Assembly (NCBI RefSeq): GCF_040412425.1
Contig: NC_089744.1
Location: 37,434,099 to 37,498,098 of the forward strand
Direction of reading: 5' to 3'
DNA: 64,000 nt
Source of the DNA: Macrobrachium rosenbergii
Taxonomy: Eukaryota > Arthropoda > Malacostraca > Decapoda > Palaemonidae
Shown in pieces: positions 29,201-43,380 of this stretch. Position numbers and translations under genes: made by a program. The notes below the pieces were generated by a model. That model searched no databases and had not been told where the DNA came from. It saw only the letters and a list, made by a program, of their open reading frames with translations. Position 1 is the first letter of the stretch. Each line of letters starts with the position of its first letter.

Positions 29201-30550
29201 CAAGTCAAGGCCCTTAGTACTAGCCTGTCTGAGATCAGATGCAGGTGCCACTTTCTCAGAAAATGCAAACTTCATTGTCATGACTGGTTGGCGCAGTTTT
29301 GCACGACTAGTCTCAGTGTTGCTGGTCTGGTCATTGGATTGTCGCTTTCTTGCACGGTCCAGTTTAGTGTTGTTAAACAACAAGCGACAGTTCACATGGT
29401 ATTTTGCTGCATTTTTCCTGAGAGTGGCCTCTATGCCATCACCTTCATCCAGCCTTGCTGGATCCATTATCAGTGGCATTTCATTAATTTCACTGAACAT
29501 GGGAATGTTCCTTGCCAGCATTGTGTACCCATCATGGTCTAGGACATGATGACTTGGAGGTGATGTCAAGTGCTCACCTCTTTGTCCTTCTGACAAAGAC
29601 AACACAAACTCCAGTTTGTTTTCTACTGCTCAATATTGATTGGCATCACATTCTGCCATGATTTCACTTTTGATTAAGGCCGAGGGGTTATCCTTTTACC
29701 ACCTTAAACAAAGCACACATTCCTGTATGGGATTCAACTAGGTTCGGTCTCCCTACACCTAGCCCGATCATTCATCCAGTGCCATTTAAGTCCCGTGTGA
29801 TCTGTACACCATCCGGGTAAGTACATGAACCATCATGTACAGCCCCCATACCCTTGGCTCGGCTCTCGGCGCTGGCACATCCTGTCTATTCAGGTGCGGC
29901 TATCTAACTATAGCTGGTCTGGGGCTGTTAGAAAGCATTTGGGACACTAAACTAAACTATACTACAACTACTAGTCTAAGACTACAGGATTAGTAAAGCT
30001 GGATTAGCTGGCACTGAACCCCATGCTGAGTTACACAGCAGTGATGTCACCAGTGTGCCCTGGTTGTGTGCAGACATACACTCTTTTACATTTATTAATT
30101 TTCCTTCAAAATTGATGAGTTATTCGAAAGAGATGGCCTCATTAGGATCTAAAACCACAGAAACCAAGATCCATGCTTAAAACGATAATTGTTGAACGGG
30201 CATTATTTCTCATTATAATTATTGTTTCTACCTTTTTCTTGGCAGCCATATAGCCCCCATATTTAAAGGTAAACTGTACTGGGAAGCTACAGAAACATAA
30301 TATTCACAAGAAATAGTATGGAAGAGCTTTTACCATATTGCTGGAAGCAAATACATGCCATTCTAGTGAAAAATTAGCCAAAATCTGTCGATACTGGCCG
30401 CCATCTTGGAATTTGGCCGCCATATTAAATTTTTGCGTGGCCAGCGCCCTTTTCTGATAGAGGGAACTTTAAAGAGCACTTGTGCAAAATTTCATGCTTG
30501 TTTCACTATCTGAACGATTCTTATGAAATATGCAATTATCTGCTGCACTA
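26245..30550. mobile_element. DNA transposon with long terminal inverted repeats (Academ-like)
   Basis: The left end TAGTGCAGCAGAT and the right end (opposite strand TAGTGCAGCAGAT) are inverted copies. The match continues for about 150 bp, including GAAACAAGCATGAAATTT, AGAAAAGGGCGCTGGCCAC and the CCAAGATGGCGGC motif. Total length is 4306 bp. ATA flanks both ends (26242-26244 and 30551-30553), a possible 3-bp target duplication. Inside is one degraded minus-strand gene (next entry). The Academ superfamily is known for an XPG-type nuclease and 3-4 bp duplications, which fits; the assignment is inference. Confidence 0.8.
26881..29659 (-). pseudogene. Degraded transposon protein with FEN/XPG-like nuclease motifs
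   Basis: A start ATG lies at 29659 and an early stop follows nine codons in. The reading frame then continues through 29605-28778, 28818-28363, about 28400-28260, 28278-27200 and short frames down to a stop at 26881, with at least five frameshifts. Segments in order: a degraded Cys pair (CCLC in a shifted frame near 29610), KYHVNCRLLFNNTKLDRARK, LLAKLTGGDVIAQEFKYHHA, DQAHEQTNAFIKADGGAIGL, LRRWMVAGPEIIRL, IVDGSALVH, CSHEEADTRIFLHA, VKANDTNVLV, HAFTGCDTVSAFRSKGK, EWGWQKSGEA and a Cys-rich tail (CGCKAGC plus more in a shifted frame). E-A-D, D-x-D and GCD blocks in that order resemble the acidic active site of flap/XPG-type 5' nucleases. Here the D-x-D reads DTN. Non-functional. Confidence 0.75.
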
Positions 30551-31124
30551 ATAATAACTTGGCTTAATCTAGACTTCGTAAAAGCATATACCGTAAGTGG
30601 TGGCTGGAGGATGAAACAAAGGAAGTTGGAAATACAGACGAAGATAAGTAATTGACGAAGTTTTGAACAAAAACACAGACTTTACCTTGGACGAAGCATT
30701 GCTGCGCATACAACGGACGATCGGAAGATCTGGAGAATAGTTCATCACTTCACAATTCACTAATAGAAGGTGATAGACAAAGGGTGGAGAGACCAAAAAA
30801 GACGTCTGATCTCCGCGATAGTTCAAATCTCTCTCTCTTGTCTGACCAGCGCTGGGTCAAAACAGGGCATGCATTCATGTCCTCGGGCATCTAAGCTTCG
30901 TCAAAACATTCGCCGAGGAGAACAGGTAGAAAAAGCTTTGAGACCACCTATCCTAAGGTCGAATACGGAAATTTTCCTTATGGGGTTAAATCTCTAATGC
31001 TACAGATGAACGTTAAAGTTTGAACTGGCTACGCTTTCCTGCTGGACGAAGGCTTCCCTGTCTTGGTCAGTCTGATATTACTATCACTAAATGTTCGAGG
31101 GCGAACAGCATAAATATTTATAAA

Positions 31125-31128
<4 letters not shown>

Positions 31129-31174
<46 letters not shown>

Positions 31175-31223
31175 CATATATATATATATGTGTATATATA
31201 TACTGTATGTATGTATGTATATG

Positions 31224-31254
<31 letters not shown>

Positions 31255-31300
31255 CAAATATATATATATATATGAAAATATATATATCCGTATATATCAT
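31129..31300. repeat. (TA)n with TACTGTATG(TATG)n interruption
   Basis: Mixed TA tract with TACATACA, ACTGTATGTATGTATGTAT and AAATATAT interruptions. Confidence 0.9.
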
Positions 31301-31752
31301 AAAGTGCGACTGCTCTAGTTTTTAAATAATGGTCAAATGATTTCGGCTGAAAGCATCAATAAGATAATAATGAAGGCATGAAAAATATTCACCAATAACG
31401 TCCACAAAGCATGATAATTACTGCAAACAAGTTATACACAATGTTTGCAAACTAGTAACTAATTCATGAAACGATTTACATCGGCCAGTACATAGAAAGT
31501 AGTTTTTCTGCAAAAATAAGCATATTAAAATCCTGCAGAAATATACTAATCTTGCGCTAAAATACATCCAAACATATTCCACAAAACTGCGTGACAATTG
31601 CGCATAAAAAAAGAAATGTATTCTAATCAAATGGGTATTAGGCCATGGGGAAAAAAAACTTATCTCAAAGTACTTGCTGAACACACATACACACAACCAA
31701 ATGAACTTTATATATATACATATATATGTATGTGTGTTATATGTGTGTGTGT

Positions 31753-31754
<2 letters not shown>

Positions 31755-31842
<88 letters not shown>
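31755..31842. repeat. (TA)n microsatellite
   Basis: About 87 bp of TA preceded by a short GT run. Confidence 0.95.
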
Positions 31843-31844
<2 letters not shown>

Positions 31845-31968
31845 TTCGACTATTCCACGTCCAAAGTGTCAACCAATAGTTTCTCAGCATGGTGACTAAT
31901 TTAAGCCTTTCTCCAACGTAGTTGTGACGCATCAAGTCGTTAAAGTACAAAGTACCTACTGTGCATTT

Positions 31969-32152
31969 CAGAGCCGTGTCTAGTTGATTTTCGATAAAAT
32001 TTTACCAAAGCATCGGATATGGATCGTATTTTGGAAATAGCTATTTGAAGCCACCGCCTAAATGGCAAAAATATGCAGTGATGTCTAATGTGGATAATTA
32101 AGGTACTTATCAGAGTAAATCAAAGAAATTTAAAGGGAAACGTAGCTAAATC
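31969..32152 (+). repeat. Long inverted repeat, left arm
   Basis: CTGTGCATTTCAGAGCCGTG ... GTTGATTTTCGATAAAATTT ... GGATCGTATTTTGGAAA ... GATGTCTAATGTGGATAATT ... AAATTTAAAGGGAAA. The same sequence occurs in reverse orientation at 34059-34253 with scattered substitutions. Confidence 0.85.
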
Positions 32153-32278
32153 TAGCAGGCTCGTAGAAGAAGCTGGTAAAGGGTCATTACTGAAGGCCCT
32201 CCAGCTCACTGATACTGTAGTATGACGTACTTTACTAGACACCCCGCCCATATACTTCATGAATGAAGACTCAGATGG

Positions 32279-32330
32279 TAGTAGTAGTAATAGTAGTAGT
32301 AGTAGTATATGAAATTCTTATATTGTTTCA

Positions 32331-32379
<49 letters not shown>
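32279..32379. repeat. (AGT)n and (CT)n microsatellites
   Basis: A short AGT trinucleotide run at 32279-32307 and about 45 bp of CT at 32335-32379. Confidence 0.9.
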
Positions 32380-33622
<1,243 letters not shown>

Positions 33623-34058
33623 CATTTAATCATAACTGCCTGTAGTCCTGAATGATATTCGTAAACTCGTAGTTCAAGAGCTTGGGCTACGCTCTAAATT
33701 TTAAAATCCACTAATCCATTGATTATACTGAACTTTATTGAAGTCGAAGGAAATAAGAAATTAAAAAAATATTGTAATATAAAATTACGTAAAAGGGTAT
33801 GCTGCTGTTTGTTTCAGATCAAGCCAGCCTTGTGTGAGTCTGGATCTCGCGCTTTGAGCAGACCTTAAGTGAAGAACTTTCGATGGAAATAGAGAAAATA
33901 AAATTTCGATAATTATCGCATAACCTACTCAAGGTAGTGCTCATTGTACAAGGTCAAATATTTGTTTCTACGTTCATTATCATACTACTAGGAACCCCGA
34001 TATTACGTCTGATGTCATGTTTACGCTACAACTAGCCTCTCTCTGGGTGCTTATTAAA

Positions 34059-34253
34059 TTTAGCTAAATTTCCCTTTAAATTTCTTTGATTTACTCTCAT
34101 AAGTGCCTTAATTATCCACATTAGACATCGCTGCATATTTTTTCCAGTTAGGCTGTGGTTTCAAATTGCTTTTTCCAAAATACGATCCATACCCGATGCT
34201 TTGGTAAGATTTTATCGACGAAAATCAACTATACACGGACCTGAAATGCACAG
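34059..34253 (-). repeat. Long inverted repeat, right arm
   Basis: Reverse complement of 31969-32152, about 85 percent alike by eye, with small indels. The pair encloses 1.9 kb. Confidence 0.85.
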
Positions 34254-34796
34254 TAATTCACTAATTACGACAACGGTGATACAAAGGAATTTAAACGTAA
34301 ATGGTCTGAAGAGCTCAGTTTCTCTCAGTAACCAAATCGATTTTACCTACCCGTTTTTTCCCAGTTGAGTTTTACAGTGAGAGGAAATTAAGGCCTGGAT
34401 GATATTTTCCCATTCTCGGATAAAATTCCCCCTCCCTCCTCCCCTCTAGAGAGTCACTACTAGACTAAGTAGGTAGGTACAGACTCACAACCACCATACC
34501 AATCGTTATAATCATTATCCTTGTTTATTTTTTGGAGGGTTTCCTTCGTTCCTTGTTTCGTCCGGCGAATCTATTTGTTTGTCAGTTACGGCAAAATGCC
34601 TTCTTAACGTTGTCTTCTATGCCATAAATTTTTTAATGCCTATCGTTTATTCTTATTTTTTTTTTTTTTTTGCGACTAATTTTGGAGTAGCTTGGCGCCG
34701 TGTAATTAGAGCACTTTTCCAGTAAGCATCTTTGCCGAATCTTGGTGATTTTAATCTATAATTCTCATTACTCCTAGAATGTTTAAGAAATGAAAT

Positions 34797-35060
34797 GGAA
34801 TATAAAATCTAGGCCAAAGGCCAAGCTCTGTGACCTACGATTCATTCATTAGTCGCTGAAAGGGAAACAGTAAAGAAAGTTTTACAGGTGTAACAGGAGG
34901 GAAACCTCGCTGTTGTACTAGGAAACAATTGTTAGGAGAGGACAGGAAGTAAGATGGAAGAAAGAGCATAAACAGAGGTACAGTACAAGGAGCGAAAGAG
35001 GTTGCTGCTATGGGCGAAAGGGCGCCGCAAGGAACAACGTAATGCCTACAGTACATCGGG
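34797..35060 (+). repeat. SINE-like dispersed repeat, copy 3 (split by an insertion)
   Basis: Begins AATATAAAATCTAGGCCAAA and follows the family to AATGCCTACAGTACATCGG. The expected tail GTGAGGTGCACTGACGGCAC follows only at 35350-35380, after about 290 bp of unrelated DNA. Confidence 0.8.
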
Positions 35061-35349
35061 TAAAGGGTGGCCGGTAATAAAGTCACAGGAAAAAAATCAA
35101 TTTAGGCTAGGAAGAAAGTCATAGAAAAAGTCATTATGATGGCCAGGGAAAAATTCACATGTCTTGAGGGTCTTCATAATATTTACAGGGTTTTGTTCAT
35201 GTTTCTACGGTAATCCCCAACAGGCTTGTACTAAACATGCTGCAGAGGTGGATACAAACCGGGTTAAAACCCTTGGGGGTCACTATCTAGGAAAGACGAG
35301 TTGTTTTTTCTGTGACTTTTTTTCTGAGACTTTTTACCTGGATTCCGAG
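35061..35349. mobile_element. Insertion nested in SINE-like copy 3
   Basis: DNA interrupting the SINE-like repeat. Near its ends GTAATAAAGTCACAGGAAAA and (other strand) GAAAAAAAGTCACAGAAAAA are inverted copies, so this may be a small terminal-inverted-repeat element. The exact ends are uncertain. Confidence 0.5.
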
Positions 35350-35424
35350 TGAGGTGCACTGACGGCACTACCTCCCCTACGAAACATTGTTGCTGCTTTC
35401 TGTTGTATATAGGTACTTCATTTC

Positions 35425-35586
35425 CATTACTTAGCTACAGTAATCCAGTTTGCTCATTACTTAGCTACAGTAATCCAGTTTGCTGATTACTTAGCTACAG
35501 TAATCCAGTTTGCTGATTACTTAGCTACAGTAATCCAGTTTGCAGATTACTTAGCTACAGTAATCCAGTTTGAAGATTACTTATCT
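35425..35586. repeat. 30-bp tandem repeat, about five units
   Basis: The unit contains TAGCTACAGTAATCCAGTTT and repeats exactly every 30 bp at 35431, 35461, 35491, 35521 and 35551, with one or two substitutions in the GCTGATTACT part. Confidence 0.95.
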
Positions 35587-36603
35587 ATATACAAGCATTT
35601 ATAGCGTATCCAGTCTTTCTTTTTGGAGGATACGTTTCTTATGCGACTGTGACCTTTCTCAGTTCATTTGATATTAGATCTGCCATATTCAGATGAAGAT
35701 AGGTTAGTTAGCGTATTCCTATTTCATTTTAATTATCGTTCATCTAATTTTTTTGTTTCTGGTTACTTTGACTTCAGTATACACTATCCATTGGGCGCCA
35801 TTATTTTCCTCTTTACCCACTCTAATTGATCTCCTTGATATCTAACTGTAACCCAAAGCTATATGAAATTGGGCATCACCGGCAAAACACCTACTTTTAA
35901 CTCCGTATAATTTCATAATCCATGGTAATTAAGCAGTTTTACCCCTCTCAACCGAGTTTGAAGGCGGATTTACCTTCTGCGTTCGTACTAGCAAAAATTT
36001 TGCTAGCGGAATGGATTATAAACAATTTCAGTGTATTTCAGTCTCATCAAACTCAAGTGTTAGAGTAACAGGTCTAGAGTTACGGTGCCACTCGGGTTTC
36101 TACGACATAAGGCATATCAAACAGTTTGAGTTCTATGGCCCGATGACAGTTTAGGCTGGGGACCCAGGCTTGAGGGAAACCCTCCAGCCGTATAAAGCGG
36201 GGCGCTTATGGTTAGGTTCTTCACGAATGCTTCATACGTGCAGAGTAAGCGGACTTCCTTTCTGTTTTCATTTATTGGGTCAGTAAGGATTTAATTGGTT
36301 CCATCAAATATTTTATATAAATGACTTCAAGATTCTGAGCATAATTTGCTTTTGTTATTTATCTTAAGGAAATTTGACTCGCCCATTGGCTCCGATAAAT
36401 TATGGAACTTCGGACAGCTTCAACATGAACAGCATGTTAAGGGTAGGGTGAGACTGGCGGGGGGGAATCCCATTAACATCTGCGCTTAATATAAATGCCT
36501 GGGAATGGAGTGTTGCAGACTTTTTTCTGTTCTGTCAAAGACCTACTCCCATTTTGTCAAATGGCCTATTCCCACTTCGTTAAATCTAAGTATAAAAAAA
36601 AAA

Positions 36604-36830
36604 AGTCAGTTTCGCTCTGGATTAGTTCTCAAGTGGCACTTCAAATGAATAGTGACACTGAAGCAAAAGACACGTGTTTTAGCGTTCATTTCAAACAAAC
36701 TGCCCTTAAGCTCTAAATAGTTTTGCTCTCTGGATTAGTTCTAAAGTGGCACCTCAAATGAATTGTCACTGAAGGAAAAGACTCGTGTTTTAGCGTTCAT
36801 TTCAAACAAACTGCCCTTAAGCTCTAATTA
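36604..36830. repeat. Tandem duplication, about 115 bp
   Basis: CTCTGGATTAGTTCTCAAGT ... TTAGCGTTCATTTCAAACAA ... CCCTTAAGCTCTAA occurs twice in succession with few differences. Confidence 0.85.
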
Positions 36831-38461
36831 GCTACTTTAAACACTTCCTCCTTCCACCTAACAGAAATGCTCTATTATGTTCGCTTTTCAATATCTTGCT
36901 CACTGTACCGCTTTTCGCTGTTATAAGGAACGAGGGATTATGTGTAACTCAAAATTAGCATATTTGCTGCCATTAGCTTAACTCCGAAAGCGAGAGTATC
37001 CTGTTAATACACGGTAGCCATCAACAGCAAAGCAAAAGTTATTTACTTTTGAAACTGATATGCTATATTTCTGTTTAGGAGATTAAGCAGTTGCTCTAAT
37101 TACTATTTTACCTCTTAGAGCAGCAGTAAGTCAGATTAAGAGAGAATCAGTTAAAAATGGAAAATACCCGATTTTGTCCTCTACCACGAACTGGCAGAAA
37201 CTTCTAAAAACAGTTGAAATGTTTTAGACTATAAAAAGCTAAAACAGATTCAGATATTTAGGATTAAAATACCAGAACTTCACTGAAACACTATCAAGTA
37301 ATGGTAAATACTGTGACTTCTGGTTTTATAAGAATTAATACGCCACTATATCACTTACCGTAATTAAAACAGAGGATTTTAATTTATTCCACCTTGATAA
37401 GGGGAACAAAAATTTCTTAGTTGAATTGATTTAATGGCAATTACATTCTAACAGTGACAACTGCTATTATTGGTGAAGGTAAGAACGTACATAGTGCATT
37501 TAATAAAATTTATTAACATTTCAAACAGCTAATTACACCTGTGAACCATCAACGCAGGACAGCTTATGGTATAAAGGATAGCAGTAATGCCAGACCCCAT
37601 TCTCACCTTATTTAAAAACTATGGAGGGGTAAAAACAACGAACAAGAGTTCTTGGATAACAGCAGTCGAGTTTACACTGTCCCAGTCTTACATCCTGTAA
37701 AGCAAAAAATCTGAGGCAGAAATGTGCGTAATTAAAATAAAATCCTATAACATTCTTTACAAACCAGTAAAATAAGGGTTCAACTCTCAACCTAAAGCCT
37801 TCAATATATAAAAATTTTTCTACACAAACTTTACCTATACAAACCAAACCTTTTATAACCCTCTAAACAAGGTACAGAGAAAGAAAAGTTTAAGCAAACT
37901 AAAGGACCTGAAGCTCACAGTGTTGACTAGTGCAGTGAGCACAGGAAACGACCGTATGAAAGGTCTCAGCTGCCGAACAAAACTACAAAAACCAATTGAC
38001 CAGGCTTGTTAATCTGGCAGTTTATTGAACTCCAGACTTATTATTTGGCTTTCCCCCCTGGGAACAGCTTGATATTGAAGCCATAGCTTAGAACAAGTTT
38101 GTCTATTGTATTAAAGTGAAAACAGAGGCCTGATCATTGTATTGCCATTTGCATTATTAAAAGCCTAACTATATAAACGAAATGCGTTACTCCAAGATGA
38201 TAAAGTCAGAATTTATTATAATTTACGTTAGTCCCAAAATATCAATCAAAATTTCTGTCTAAAGAACTAAAATCTTAATTTTTTAAAGCAATTCGTAAAA
38301 ATGTTTTCTGATCTAAATTTTTTTTGAAGTTAACGTACTTTTAAATTGAAAGAACAGATGGGAAAACTTAGGTACTGGTGAAGTCCGGAAATTAATCTCA
38401 AAATTCACAGTAAATACCTTTATTCTCAAGTAATATTTAGAATGTTACATTAACTTAAATT
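36831..38461. other. No gene seen
   Basis: AT-rich intronic DNA with no recognisable element. Confidence 0.5.
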
Positions 38462-38524
38462 TACACTATTAAAATCTAAACAGTAAACATTTAGTGAGCC
38501 TTTAATGAAAGTAGCAAATTTACA

Positions 38525-40549
38525 CTATTAAAATCTAAACGGTAAGCCTATATCTATATTAAAATCTAAACGGTAAGCCTATATCTATATTAAAATCTAA
38601 ACGGTAAGCCTATATTTACGTTAAAATCTAAACGGTAAGCCTATATTTACGTTAAAATCTAAACGGTAAGCCTATATTTACGTTAAAATCTAAACGGTAA
38701 GCCTATATTTACGTTAAAATCTAAACGGTAAGCCTATATTTATATTAAAATCTAAACGGTAAGCCTATATTTACGTTAAAATCTAAACGGTAAGCCTATA
38801 TTTACGTTAAAATCTAAAAACGGTAAGCCCATATTTACGTTAAAATCTAAACGGTAAGCCCATATTTACGTTAAAATCTAAACGGTAAGCCCATATTTAC
38901 GTTAAAATCTAAACAGTAAGCCCATATTGACGTTAAAATCTAAACGGGAAGCCTATATCTATATTAAAATCTAAACGGGAAGCCTATATCTATATTAAAA
39001 TCTAAACGGGAAGCCTATATCTATATTAAAATCTAAACGGGAAGCCTATATCTATATTAAAATCTAAACGGGAAGCCTATATTGACGTTAAAATCTAAAC
39101 GGTAAGCCCATATTGACGTTAAAATCTAAACGGTAAGCCCATATTGACGTTAAAATCTAAACGGTAAGCCCATATTTACGTTAAAATCTAAACGGTAAGC
39201 CCTATTTACGTTAAAATCTAAACGGTAAGCCCATATTTACGTTAAAATCTAAACGGTAAAAGCCCATATTTACGTTAAAATCTAAACTAAGCCCATATTT
39301 ACGTTAAAATCTAAACGGTAAGCCCATATTTACGTTAAAATCTAAACGGTAAGCCCATATTTACGTTAAAATCTAAACGGTAAGCCCATATTTACGTTAA
39401 AATCTAAACGGTAGCCCATATTTACGTTAAAATCTAAACGGTAAGCCCATATTGACGTTAAAATCTAAACGGTAAGCCCATATTGACGTTAAAATCTAAA
39501 CGGTAAGCCCATATTTACGTTAAAATCTAAACGGTAAGCCCATATTTACGTTAAAATCTAAACGGTAAGCCCATATTTACGCTAAAATCTAAACGGTAAG
39601 CCCATATTTACGTTAAAATCTAAACGGTAAGCCCATATTTACGTTAAAATCTAAACGGTAAGCCCATATTTACGTTAAAATCTAAACGGTAAGCCCATAT
39701 TTACGTTAAAATCTAAACGGTAAGCCCATATTTACGTTAAAATCTAAACGGTAAGCCCATATTTACGTTAAAATCTAAACGGTAAGCCCATATTTACGTT
39801 AAAATCTAAACGGTAAGCCTATATTTACGTTAAAATCTAAACGGTAAGCCTATATTTACGTTAAAATCTAAACGGTAAGCCTATATTTACGTTAAAATCT
39901 AAACGGTAAGCCTATATTTACGTTAAAATCTTAAAAATTTACGTTAAAATCTAAACGGTAAACCTATATTTACATTAAAATCTAAACGGTAAACCTATAT
40001 TTATATTAAAATCTAAACGGTAAACCTATATTTATATTAAAATCTAAACGGTAAACCTATATTTATATTAAAATCTAAACGGTAAACCTATATTTATATT
40101 AAAATCTAAACGGTAAACCTATATTTATATTAAAATCTAAACGGTAAACTTATATTTATATTAAAATCTAAACGGTAAACTTATATTTATATTAAAATCT
40201 AAACGGTAAACTTATATTTATATTAAAATCTAAACGGTAAACTTATATTTATATTAAAATCTAAACGGTAAACTTATATTTATATTAAAATCTAAACGGT
40301 AAACTTATATTTATATTAAAATCTAAACGGTAAACTTATATTTATATTAAAATCTAAACGGTAAACTTATATTTATATTAAAATCTAAACGGTAAACTTA
40401 TATTTATATTAAAATCTAAACGGTAAACATTTATATTAAAATCTAAACGGTAAACATATTTATATTAAAATCTAAACGGTAAACATATTTATATTAAAAT
40501 CTAAACGGTAAACATATTTATATTAAAATCTAAACGGTAAACATATTTA
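38525..40549. repeat. 31-bp satellite, about 65 units
   Basis: The core TTAAAATCTAAACGGTAAG repeats about every 31 bp for 2.0 kb. The linker after the core changes in blocks: CCTATATCTATA at the start, CCTATATTTACG, CCCATATTTACG and CCCATATTGACG in the middle, a GGGAAGCC block around 38944-39080, and (A)CTTATATTTATA toward the right end, with short units (about 27 bp) last. A lone related unit lies just outside at 38466. The block structure implies repeated local amplification. Confidence 0.97.
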
Positions 40550-40723
40550 GTAAGCCTAAAAAAAAAAACAGGCCGAATATAGGCGGTTACGTTAACTGTT
40601 ATGAGAAAATATTAGGTTAAGTACGTTAACTTCCAGAACTAACTAAAATGTTACACTTACACCTGAAAGGAAAAAATTAATCTGATAGTTCACCCCCCCT
40701 TCCCCACCCTCCCAGGCACCTGC

Positions 40724-40820
40724 CCATAGGTCGTAAGACCTATGGAACAGGGCAATCGGAGGGCCCTCCACCCCTACAGGGGACCGCCCCTGTAGGCGGT
40801 GGAGGTAAAAAAAAAAAAAA
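40724..40820 (+). other. GC-rich triple-hairpin segment ending in poly(A)
   Basis: Three perfect or near-perfect palindromes follow each other. CCATAGGTC-GTAA-GACCTATGG is at 40724-40745. The 12-bp palindrome GGAGGGCCCTCC is at 40758-40769. An 18-bp stem at 40765-40805 is CCTCCACC + CCTACAGGGG, loop ACCG, then CCCCTGTAGG, one unpaired C, and GGTGGAGG. A run of 14 A follows at 40807-40820. The segment is strikingly GC-rich between two AT-rich arrays. The function is unknown. Confidence 0.7.
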
Positions 40821-40888
40821 GTTTGGATATGGACAAGTTTTATAAAAAAACAAAGTTAAAATTACGCAAAAGATAAAAACAAATTTAG

Positions 40889-41045
40889 TTATGCAAAAGT
40901 TGAATTATGCAAAAGTTGAATTATGCAAAAGTTGAATTATGCAAAAGTTGAATTATGCAAAAGTTGAATTATGCAAAAGTTGAATTATGCAAAAGTTGAA
41001 TTATGCAAAAGTTGAATTATGCAAAAGTTGAATTATGCAAAAGTT
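40889..41045. repeat. 16-bp tandem repeat, about ten units
   Basis: The unit TTATGCAAAAGTTGAA is repeated almost without change. Confidence 0.97.
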
Positions 41046-42468
<1,423 letters not shown>

Positions 42469-42522
42469 ACGAAAAGTATGAGTGTATATACACAGTGAAG
42501 CTGTGTGGTAATTTTATGATAT

Positions 42523-42529
<7 letters not shown>

Positions 42530-42596
<67 letters not shown>
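42530..42596. repeat. (TA)n microsatellite
   Basis: About 60 bp of TA preceded by ACATACATACATA. Confidence 0.95.
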
Positions 42597-42597
<1 letters not shown>

Positions 42598-43234
42598 AAT
42601 ATAAACCCAGGATATGGGATTAAATGGTAATGAAAAGTGACACGTTGAAGCACCGTTTATTCCTGTCCTTAAAGAATATTAGATGCTCTTAGCTGGACAC
42701 AGCCTTATGAAATATATATAGGATGGCCAAGCTTACTTCTTTTTTAGTTTAGCAAATGGAATCGACACAAGACTATATGACAAATTCAAGTTATCTGGGC
42801 CAAGATGCACTGTACATACTGGTTTTAGAGCCTTCAAATTTGCAGCCCAGGGATAGTAAAATGCTCCCACTTGATATCAGGAGGACTAATTATAGCAAGT
42901 CTTTGAAGAAAAAATAATGCTTATTTTCTGCTATGACAGTATGAATTTGATCCTTAATAAGGAGTATCCAGTACGATTCTTTGAATGTCTCTCCTAAAGT
43001 ATGATTACGTCGAATGAAACTGCTGGTTCCGCGAAACTCATTCGGTGGCTATAAGGTGATTCATACCAGTTTTGGTAATTGTTATATTACGTGATTAAAG
43101 GCACTTTTATTACCTAGCTGACGTTTAATAAATGAGTATCATAAAGAGTACCTAAAAAAGTTTGTAATAATCTCGTAAACGGTAATAGTTTCGGGTAACA
43201 ACGCCGATAGAACCGATAAAGGGATTCGTAATTC

Positions 43235-43380
43235 TCATACTCATAAGATAAGCCTAATGGTTTGTAGATGAAAAAAGCTTGCAAGTTGCTATTAAGTTTT
43301 ACTTTCATCTTCTATCAAAGAGCAATTCGTGACATCTTAACAGACCTCGTATTCCGACATAATATCATGAATCACGGGCT
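43235..43380 (+). repeat. Dispersed repeat, copy A
   Basis: Shares ATAAGATAAGC, TTTGTAGA, CAAGTTGC, AGTTTTACTTTCATCTTCT and CTCGTATTCCGAC in order with 53655-53790. Confidence 0.65.

Noticed and set aside
29042..29549. Plus-strand frames of 139-166 codons
   Set aside because: They are antisense to the degraded transposon protein, whose conserved motifs are on the minus strand.
26245..30550. CACTA (EnSpm) transposon because the ends contain CACTA/TAGTG
   Set aside because: The orientation is the reverse (element starts TAGTG and ends CACTA), and the encoded protein has no EnSpm-type motifs.
38525..40549. CRISPR-like array of regular short repeats
   Set aside because: Repeat units are contiguous with no unique spacers, so this is a satellite in a eukaryotic genome.
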